NCBI GenBank assembly: GCA_034440575.1
Contig: JAOTOL010001638.1
Coordinates: 2,713,501-2,777,500, forward strand
Source: Imbricaverruca yamaguchii
Taxonomy: Eukaryota; Arthropoda; Thecostraca; Neoverrucidae
Direction: 5' to 3'
Length of the DNA: 64,000 bases
Each line of letters starts with the position of its first letter. Within the stretch, counting starts at the first letter, position 1. Position numbers and translations under genes: made by a program. The notes beneath the pieces were generated by a model. That model was not told where the DNA came from, made no database searches, and saw nothing but the letters and a program-made list of their open reading frames with translations. Shown in pieces: positions 55,699-64,000 of the stretch.

Positions 55699-58600
55699 CT
55701 GAAACACGGGTCGGCGGTCAGCTGGTCAGCGGTACTCCAGCTGTGACGTCAGTCCACACCCACACCATGTCGGTGGGACACCGGCTGTGATATTCACATC
55801 CATGCCAAAGGAAAGGAAAGCCATATCGAGCACTGCCCAAAACGCTTGCCCGCCCGATGTTACTTTAGTTGTCAAATATTATAGTTTTCAATTTTCTTGA
55901 ATTTTTGCTTCTCTAATTGGTAGTGCGCACCGGTGAGCGAAGTAAGCTTACATTCCTAAAAAGTGTTTACTTTAGCCAGAATCTTCGATTTGATCCAGAA
56001 TCCAGAATCTTCGATTTGAGCCAGAAACCCCATGGGCAAATATGCAAAGTAAACGTCATGAAAAACGAACAAGTCAAAAATTCCTCTGGCGCGTGTTGCT
56101 GCGTCCATAAAGATAAGGAAACCCTTAAAGCTGCATTCAAATATCTGTCAAAGCAAGACAATGATTAAACTTTTTTTAAGTGACCTCATTTGGCCTTGAA
56201 TCACTCGATGATCGTGGATGACCTGACCTCAAAATGTTCGCACTACATTTCAAATTGATGTGGTAATAGCTATGCCAAAATTCGACGCGCTACGCCGCGC
56301 TGTTTCTTCACTAACCGCCGAAAGCCTTAGGGACGGCTGATATTGGCCCACCCCCCGAGACGGAGAGGGCTAAGGTGACTGCTAGGGTCCGTATGATGCC
56401 CTTTCGGAGGAGGGTCCGTCCGTATGATGTCCGTATGATGCACTGTGCCATAACCCACAGTGATCATTTTGTCGACCCCTTGGACACCGCTATCCATGCC
56501 CGGAACATTGAGCGGCTCTGATGAGACGCCAGAGTGAGTGAGGCGGACGGGTACCCAATCTAGAAAGTTGTGGCAGTACCGCAGACGGTGCACGTTCCTG
56601 AAACAATTCCAGGGCCGGGAAATACACAACTTCCTTCTTGAAACGTCGAGGGTTTGCAGACCACAGTCCGACGGCCAGGCTCGCCAATCAGATAATCCCC
56701 AATCAGAGTCCAGTGACGTGGATACCAAAGACCCACGCCAGGACCGTCTCATTAAGGTATGTTACATGTTTCCAGCCAGGGGTATAGCAAATATTTTCTT
56801 AAGACTGAAAGGAGGGTAGGTACGTGATGAAAACAAAATGTGATGAGGCAGATGCCGCTATCGGCGTGCGAAGCGCGACGGACTGATTCAGCGCGGACCA
56901 CTGATTATTTATGAGTGGTGAGAAATCTAAGCATGTCTTGTTTGAGCTAGTGCATTTTTGGTTGCTAAGAAGGGTGGGGCGAGAGGGGGCGGTGTCCCGG
57001 ACCCCTTTGGCTGCGCCTCCGTCTCCAGCGTTAACTGCATGCAATCCTTCAGATACCGTAGAACAAGCAAAATCACCCGGTGCGAGCTACATGTCGTCAT
57101 GAAGTCATGAAACCGTCACCAGTATTGTTAGTTTTGGCGCTAGTAGCAATGCACCGTGCAGCGTCCACATTGATTCATAAATGCGGAGGCCTTGAATACG
57201 CGCAATTAACGCTGAATCAGGCCGGAATCTAAGGGGACCAAGCAATTTCAACGGGGATGCGCATTGAATCAACTGTCGGTAGCGTTTGCTTGCTTCTTTA
57301 TCACGCCTGAGAAGCACCAGGTATGGATATGGATAAGCTGTGGCACAGATAAAGGCGGTGCGACGATGTATAGCGCAGTAGTTCTTCTCCAGTTGAAACG
57401 CAAGCATTTGCGACGGAAATGAACGGTGCCATGGTCGTAATCATTTTCTTAAAATGGCATCTGAACATTAAAAAATACAAATCAGATTAGCAAATTGAAA
57501 AGAAAATATAACTACTGTAGCATCCGCACCCACACCATGTCAATGGGCCATCGACTGTGATATTCACACCCACACGCGTGACGAGGCTAGACATAGGCTT
57601 ACCCACGCGCCGGGTTAACGTGGCCGGAGTTCATACTTACTCAACTTAGATGATTCAAGATCTGATTGCAGTCATTTCTACGAAGATGATTGTGGTTAAA
57701 TTAAAAGCCTTTTCAATATTCGCCGTGGTCTGTCCATCCAGCATCTGACACTTGGTTTTTCCCACATCACGTGCGTCTCCACGTTCCTAAAGCAGTGACC
57801 GAAATTAAACTCGTCCCTCGGTACGACGTTTCTCGTGCGCATCCTATCGTTACCAATGGCCCGCCCTCCCCGAGAGATGCTTACTAGGGCCAACCACTGA
57901 GAACTAACCACTAAACGTCCGTCGATGCTCCGGTAATGGGCCTGCGGGTAATGGCCGCAGCGTCCCCAGATTACTTCGCTTGCGAGTCCAGCCGAGGGAG
58001 AGGTTGCCGCTCCTGCCTCTCCTCGTGTCGTCCCCAATTGTCCCAGGATGCCACGGGACCAAAACCGTCGCATTGTTCGTCGCAAGTCTAATCGCATGAT
58101 ACTCGCTTTGTCTCTACTCTCGTTCCGTGAGTACCATTCATGACACGGGGAGAATCTTCGGAAATCGGGTATTCACAGCTCTAGCATTGGCTGTGCCCGC
58201 AAATATGGTTGGCAATCTCATTCGATCTCCTTTCATAATTAAGCGATCAGGTTAACCCGTTCCTCGCAGTTCTCCCAATCTTAAAATGTAATTGCCAAAG
58301 ACAGCCTTACAGACTGGAATTATACTTCGGGCTACAAAAGAAAATAAGCAAAAGACTTGGAGACATCAACATCCACGTTCAATTAATATCAAGTGACATT
58401 GTTCGACCTAGGACGTTCACCGATGTTGGTCATGGTAAAAGAACATCTAATAATGATGTAAGTCATTTCACATTTGGACACATTCCATTATTCAGTGAAG
58501 CAGAGATGAAGTACGAGTTCAGTATCAGACGCATCGAACAGAAGTCAGGGAATGATATAACATAAGATGGTATGTCGCAATTAACCCGCCGTCTTTCCGG

Positions 58601-61600
58601 TCAAATCCTCACACCCTGTATGGGGGGGGGGGGCGGTTGAAGACCCCCTCTAAAATCCAAACTAAGCATCGCACGAAAACGAAAGAGGTGTCATCGGAAA
58701 GCGCTCGACGAGTAGGGTTCGGGTCCTCCCTCTAAAACAATGTCCCTCCAAAAGTGACGTCACCAGGGAGGCTAGATTTTCACGACTTTTCACGACTTAC
58801 ATTATGTTTTGGGGTTCATTTTTGGGATATGAAAAAAAAATTTGCCATGAGAAAAGGACGGCGAAATCGACCAGGGCTATATTCTTCCCCCCCCCCAAAA
58901 AAAAAAAAGAAGAAGTTTTTTTTCTCAAAATTTCAAAATTTTCAGTTTTCCAACTTTCTTCAATTTTCCTTTTCAAATGGGTAGAGCAGACCGAGAAACG
59001 TTGTTGGAAGCCAACTTGCCCTTATACAAAATGCTTACTTTAGCCAGAATCCTCTATTTGAACCGCAATTTGGCAAATACTCAAAATTTATGTCGTGAAA
59101 AACGAAAAAAAAGAGAAAAATTCCACTCGTACGTTTTGTTGCCCCCCTCCCCCCTAAAGATAAGCAAACGCTGAAAGTTTCATTAAGATATCTGCATCCG
59201 TTAAAGCGTGACGACTGGTTGAACTTTTTTGGAGGTGACTTCACTTGACCTTGACTAACTCGTTGACCCTAAAGGACCTGACCTAAAAATTTTGAATCAG
59301 CATTTCAAATTGATGTGTGGAAAGGTATGCCAAATTTGGGTGCGCTAATGCGCGCCGTTCTTCCACTATCCGCGAAAAAAAAACCTGAGGGGGGGGGGGG
59401 GGCGTCGGTCGAAGACCCCAGAGACGGGATGGGTTAACTTGTTAGGTAACTTGTTAACACGCGCCTGGGGGCCTCTGAAAATAACGCGCACTTGAGGAGG
59501 GGCGGATTCCGCCCCTCTAAGATCTCAGTTCCTATGAAGGCTAGAGCAACGAAATTCGCAGGGTGAATGGGGACGATAGTGAACTCTATTGTGTGCAAAG
59601 TTCATGACCTTAGGTCAATATCTTCAAGGTCAAATGAGGTCAAAATTGCAAATTTTTCTGGTTTTGCGTGGCCTGGCTTTATATTGTTATGGATCGCTGT
59701 GATTATGTTTAAATGCTCCAAAATTGGCATTAATAATTCTTTGGACATTACTAATGATGCAATACAGATGTCAGATCCGCTATTTGACCTCAGGCCACCT
59801 ATATAGGAGCACTTTATTAGGTCATTACCTGCTCCAGTTACCAGAACCGGGCTCCCAACCCGACTGCTCCGTTGGGCGGTTCGGCACAATCGGCTTCGCA
59901 AAGAAAGGCGTGAAATACATGAATAAAGTATGGAAACGCTTAGGCACACAATGACAAACAGTAGATTTCGGCATGTGCAGGGGATAACATGTAAAGTGAC
60001 ATCAATCGCATGGCAGTCATTTGCATTTATGGCACATTCCAGTTGACCAAGTTTGGTTCCATTAGCCTGTCATGAACTTGACCTGACTTGACCTTGGCAT
60101 CCTAACATGACGTTTAAATTATATAGCATAACAATATGCATCAAACAAGTCGCTGATGTTGTCAAGAACACTTCCCTTTTGACAATATACGGGAAGCGCA
60201 TCAGCGCCGATTTTTGTGGTCTGGCGCTGCGAATTGTTTTTACTTTAACGGCTCCTAACCTGAAAATGTTTAGGCCGATTTTAATTTGTCTTGCTTTAAA
60301 CAATGCGCCGGTCATGTCTCTAAGTAGGTACGCAAAAAACTGGCGTATATCGACCGGTACAATATGGAGTTATGTACGAAAAATCGGAGGGGTTGGCGGA
60401 TTTCGCCATCCCCTCCAGGGCGTGTATTTACCTGTCATGAACTTGACCTGACTTGACCTCGGTAACTTGACATGACTTTGAAACAATGTAGCATGACAAT
60501 GTACATCAATCAAGTCGCTAGTTTTGCAAAGAACTCGTCCTTTTTGCTAATATACGGGGAGCACATAAGCGATCTTTGTGGTCTGGCGCTGAATTTTTTG
60601 TTTTACTTTAACGACCCCTAACTCAAAAAATGTTCGGTCGATTTTCATTTTCCTTACTTTAAACAACGCGCAGTTCGTTTATTAACAGGTACACAAACAA
60701 TGGTGTATACTGGCCGATACAATCTGGAGTTATCTACGAAAAACCGGAGGGGTGGGCGGATTTCGCCCCCCACCTCCAGGGCGCGTGTTAACATAATTAA
60801 CTAGCTCATGTGACTGAGTCAACCCAGTGCGGTTTTGCATTGCTTTGCATCCGCTGTACTTTTATAAAGCTCGTGGGTGTACTGTACAGGGTGAAAATCA
60901 CGGGCATTTGTTTCTGAAAATCATTGGGGGGGGGCTGTGTGAAAGCAGCGGGCAGGGCCAAATGGAGTGGGGGCACTTCCATAGAGTTCCAGGTTAAAAG
61001 TTAAAATAATTTGAGAATTAAACCAACAATTAGTGGGGCACTTGCTCCCTCAAAACTATATACAACAACAACAGCCCTAGTGAAAGTGAAGCAATACATT
61101 GGCCGAACAGAAATACACTTTGGTATTTGGGAAGATGCAGTATGTAACACTGGTCGGTCAGCACCGGCTCAGTGGACTACAACAGGGACGAAGGAAAACG
61201 GAAAGACTAAGTTATGGAATGGCGATCGAAAGTCACCAAGAGGTAGCGCTGCTCGTCAACGTTAGCTACGTAATACAATACGGAGAGAGTTATATATGTT
61301 GGGATGTTGGATTGGTTTGCTTTGAAATTCGTCGTAGATGCTATTCTCAGCGGCGCGACGGAGCCATTTTCAGATCAAATCAATCAGGGCTCCCATTTGT
61401 CCAGGGCAATAAATATCCCTCCCCCAGGCTGAGGAGCAACGATGCATGAGTAATTGGAAACAAATTCGTAAAAGCTCCAGCCTCCAGCATGAACCCATAA
61501 ATTTAGGTGAGATCATCAGAATATGATGAGGACAATTTCAAGCACGTCGACTGATGAAATCCATCAGATCTTGGTGCAATTAGTGACTTGTAGGAATTGC

Positions 61601-62831
61601 TTGGCAGAAGTGAATATCGTATTCCACAGGAATACAACGGAAAGCACAACCTCTTTCAAACAGCTGATTTGCCAATCGCGTGACCTTAGGATGTTATTGC
61701 ATCCCATAAAATTTTACACGTTCGCAAGCTTCCCATCTAGTCCATGCATGTTGCAAAGATGCTCATCAAAATTGGCGGTCATGGTCATCTTCCAAAAATG
61801 AATATAAATGGAAGCAACGAATATTATCTGTATGGCAGACGTGCAGACATGACTTTCTGACCCAATTAATCTTCTTCTCACCAAAGTGTGCTCATTCCGT
61901 CATCTTCTCGCAAATAATGATGCATAGCTTTAAGCTTGGGTAAGCGTGTCCATATGGCTACGGGTGCAGCCTGCCTCAGCATACTCACGTCTTCGTACGT
62001 ATCCTTGTTCTTCATGTGCTGAGCGATGGTGCGCACACCCATGATCGCGTTCTGGACGCGGTAGTCCAGGCGACTGCCGCCAGGCGGCGCGCCGGCCGGC
62101 GCGTGCTGGGCGCAGAAGCCGCCCTCCAGCGGCGAGGTGAACGGAAGCGCCAGTCGGTCGCCGACGCTGGCGTCGCCGTACCGCTCCAGGTCGTAGCGGC
62201 TGGGCGGCGCCGGCAGCTCCAGGTCCGGGTAGGAGGACTCGTCCGGGTCCGGCTCTGGCTCGTCGTCGTCGTCGTCGTCCTTCTCGGGCCGCACAACCAG
62301 CAGCAGCGGCGGCAGCACCTGCACGAACACGCACCGCATCCAGCCGGACATGCGGTGCGTGCTCGGCGAGCGGAAGTTGACGTTGAGCACGCAGATGGTC
62401 GACATCACCGACAGCGTGACCAGGATCATGGTGAACAGCAGGTACTTGCCGAGCAGCGGCACGGTGAGCGAGGTGGGCGGGATGATCTCGGCCAGCAGCA
62501 GCACGAACACCGTCAGCGACAGCAGGATCGAGATGCACAGCGACACCTTCTCGCCGGACTCGGACGGCAGGTAGAACACGAGCACCGACAGGAAAGAGAT
62601 GCCCACACAGGGGATGATGAGATTGACTGTGTAGAAGAGAGTTTTGCGCCGCAGAGTGATGTTGAAGTAGATATCCGGGTATGGTTCTACGCAGCAGCTG
62701 TAGTAGCGCTCCTGTCGTAACGCCGGCACCGACATCACATCCCACTCGACGCTGATGTAGTAGTCGTTCAGGTCGATGCCATAGTCGACGATGTTCGAGT
62801 CTGGCCTCTGCTTCAAGTGCTGGAGATCCAG
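55504..62831 (-). CDS. Nicotinic acetylcholine receptor alpha subunit, spliced 3' part (2 exons)
   Basis: Exons 62831-61989 and 55698-55504 join in phase 0 and give the last 345 residues; the N-terminal ~200 residues lie right of the window. The subunit forms pentameric acetylcholine-gated cation channels at arthropod synapses. Loop C reads [12 protein letters not shown]: the vicinal cysteine pair and flanking tyrosines define an alpha subunit. TM1 is [22 protein letters not shown]2 starts [17 protein letters not shown] (GEK supports cation selectivity), TM3 starts [18 protein letters not shown], and TM4 is [20 protein letters not shown]. The TM3-TM4 loop has a run of six Asp and a Pro/Glu/Asp stretch. 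It resembles insect alpha1-4 subunits most, but orthology cannot be fixed without the N terminus. Confidence 0.95.
55754..55806. repeat. Dispersed ~55-bp repeat, copy 1
   Basis: 'cacccacaccatgtc' and 'ctgtgatattcacatcca' match the copy at 57528. Confidence 0.7.
55880..56330 (+). repeat. Interspersed repeat family A, copy 4 (right half, diverged)
   Basis: Shares with copies 2 and 3 'ttcaattttc', 'actttagccagaatc', 'ggcaaatatgcaaa', 'ttttttaagtgac' and 'caaattgatgtgg'. The left part is absent. Confidence 0.7.
57528..57580. repeat. Dispersed ~55-bp repeat, copy 2
   Basis: Same orientation as 55754, with 'cacccacaccatgtc' and 'ctgtgatattcacaccca'. Confidence 0.7.
58590..59410 (+). repeat. Interspersed repeat family A, copy 3 (near full length)
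   Basis: Collinear with copy 2 across about 800 bp, ending at a run of G at the corresponding place. Internal poly-A and poly-C runs are longer here. Confidence 0.85.
60066..60795. repeat. 365-bp tandem duplication (two copies)
   Basis: 'cctgtcatgaacttgacctg' begins both copies (60066 and 60431), and collinear landmarks follow: 'catcaaacaagtcgct'/'catcaatcaagtcgct', 'tgtggtctggcgctg', and an inverted 'ggagggg..ggcggatttcgcc..cctcca' end. A shorter related 'ggaggggcggattccgcccctc' lies at 59496-59518. Confidence 0.88.
61989..62831 (-). CDS. nAChR alpha penultimate exon (loop C, TM1-TM3, cytoplasmic loop)
   Basis: Acceptor 'ttgttgcag' (minus strand) and donor GTGAGT starting at 61988; 281 whole codons. 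Starts [20 protein letters not shown], includes [11 protein letters not shown], loop C and three membrane helices, and ends [10 protein letters not shown]. The open frame continues past the donor to 61878 by chance. Confidence 0.95.
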
Positions 62832-63214
62832 CTGCAACAAGTTCAGAGTAGAGTCAACAGTGACATGAGTCCATAATGAGTTAAGAATAGTATATATTTA
62901 ACACCTGGACAGCGATCGGTCGCCTGGAACGATTCCTGAACAGCCTTTTGGTTACGTTTGGAACATGTGCTGATGTTTTCTGGTTTAAATTGTCATTCAA
63001 GACAAAATGACAACGACGATGGTGAGCCTGCAGTTATCCCGAGCCCAGTCCAATTGCCAATCTCGTAATGTCGTCGGCGAAATATTATCTCGTATAAAAC
63101 TAAACTATTTGATTCACATAATATTTGATGGAGATGACAGCCGTACAAGATATATATATATATATATGTTTAATACAACGAAGAATGGCTCTTAAGTGCT
63201 CCTGGGTTTTAGCC
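62832..63214. other. nAChR intron sequence
   Basis: Presumed intron upstream of the 62831 exon. No earlier nAChR exon was recognised up to the window edge; a short (TA)n lies at 63151-63167. Confidence 0.6.
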
Positions 63215-63449
63215 ATTGCGTGAGACGAAATGTACGACCCTCACTATACCGGGAGGTGCTGGGTTTACATCAAAAATAGCGTTAGGGATTATGCTATATT
63301 ACTCAACGTTTCGGCCAGGGGCCATCGTCAGGACTCCTGACGATGGCCCCTGGCCGAAACGTTGAGTAATATAGCATAATCCCTAACGCTACTTTTGATG
63401 TAAACCCAGCACCTCCTGGTATAGTGAGGGTCGTACATTTCGTCTCACG

Positions 63450-63453
<4 letters not shown>
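63215..63453. repeat. Near-perfect 239-bp palindrome
   Basis: Arms of about 119 bp (63215-63333 and 63335-63453) are complementary around the single base 63334, with about two mismatches ('ccggga'/'ccagga' and 'aaaaatag'/'aaaagtag'). The right arm runs straight into an (AT)n tract. There is essentially no spacer. Confidence 0.93.

Positions 63454-63543
<90 letters not shown>
63452..63543. repeat. (AT)n microsatellite
   Basis: About 90 bp of pure AT dinucleotides, directly joined to the palindrome. Confidence 0.98.
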
Positions 63544-63546
<3 letters not shown>

Positions 63547-64000
63547 CACATTTTAGCACAAACGGAGCCGTTTCGCAGGTGCGATAGATGCAGCTTTAAG
63601 CTTTGGTAGACAGCTATATAGTTGTGGATATTAAATCAAATCTGATCACTTACTCCGCTGCTCCGGTAAATAATTGAACTTCTTGTTTTACCAAAGCATA
63701 TTTGCAGGATGATATTTAGAAGCTCCATTTACTGTTAGTTATTTCTCTCATTTTACGAACATTCGACTTACAGCAAAATAATGTAATAATCTCTATATGT
63801 CGAAGCATGTGACAGTACCTAACAAGTGGAATTTGATGTTACCAATAACTCCTCAGGAAAGCAACTCTCCACATGACCGCCATTGGTCCAGAGGCATAAA
63901 TAGACCAAGCAATAGTACAAAGGTCAAAGCATGGAATGACAATTGGGAGTATAGGAAACTGATGCGCCGAAACGCTGCTCGTCACTGTAAATTGCACAAT
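63544..64000. other. Non-coding stretch, nothing recognised
   Basis: AT-rich sequence to the window edge, presumably nAChR intron. Confidence 0.5.

Larger units (their letters stand above)
55699..61988 (-). other. nAChR intron (6.3 kb)
   Basis: Contains repeat A copies 3 and 4, a 365-bp tandem duplication and a short repeat pair, listed separately. The stretches 56340-57520, 57600-58580, 59411-60065 and 60800-61988 show no supported exon. Confidence 0.75.

Noticed and set aside
61930..62745. 271- and 234-codon open frames over the nAChR exon
   Set aside because: Shadow frames of the GC-rich nAChR exon; the frame with TM1-TM3 and loop C is the real one.

Overview
The window is eukaryotic and, from its protein content, almost certainly arthropod (crustacean or chelicerate fit; the species cannot be told). 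Long introns with GT/AG junctions, GC-rich exons in AT-rich or repeat-rich introns, tRNA-derived SINEs, non-LTR retrotransposons, TTAGG-like motif clusters and many micro- and minisatellites all point that way. There is no operon, CRISPR array or other prokaryotic feature.

Three conserved host genes were assembled by matching splice phase and family motifs. (1) Plus strand, 1209-12775: the last five exons of an organic anion transporting polypeptide (OATP/SLCO), including the extracellular Kazal-like cysteine domain and the final membrane segments; its 5' half lies left of the window. (2) Minus strand, 29341-13925: a complete five-exon peroxiredoxin-4 gene (secreted/ER typical 2-Cys peroxiredoxin, 244 aa) whose 10.7-kb first intron holds much of the repeat load. 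It is tail-to-tail with the OATP gene, the two stop codons being about 1.1 kb apart. (3) Minus strand, 62831-55504: the last two exons of a nicotinic acetylcholine receptor alpha subunit (loop C vicinal cysteines, TM1-TM4); its 5' exons lie right of the window.

Between 29.4 and 55.5 kb no host gene was recognised. This part is built from mobile elements: a nearly intact I-clade-like non-LTR retrotransposon (about 31.0-37.7 kb; ORF1 with three CCHC knuckles, ORF2 with endonuclease, reverse transcriptase and RNase H, broken by two in-frame stops); a 3,041-bp DNA transposon (41736-44776) with terminal inverted repeats of about 385 bp, a perfect 8-bp target-site duplication and a broken transposase; a probable Penelope-like relic; foldback repeats; and several minisatellites. 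Older relics (a Ty3/Gypsy integrase, an internally deleted Jockey-like element, SINEs) sit in the OATP and peroxiredoxin introns.

The most unusual signals are the long-TIR DNA transposon with one transposase segment in inverted orientation, a near-perfect 239-bp palindrome (63215-63453) beside an AT microsatellite, a minisatellite that runs through an OATP splice acceptor into coding sequence, the long ORF1/ORF2 overlap in the non-LTR element, and repeated hairpins in that element's 3' UTR. The three host genes are not functionally linked; they are ordinary neighbours in a repeat-rich arthropod genome.
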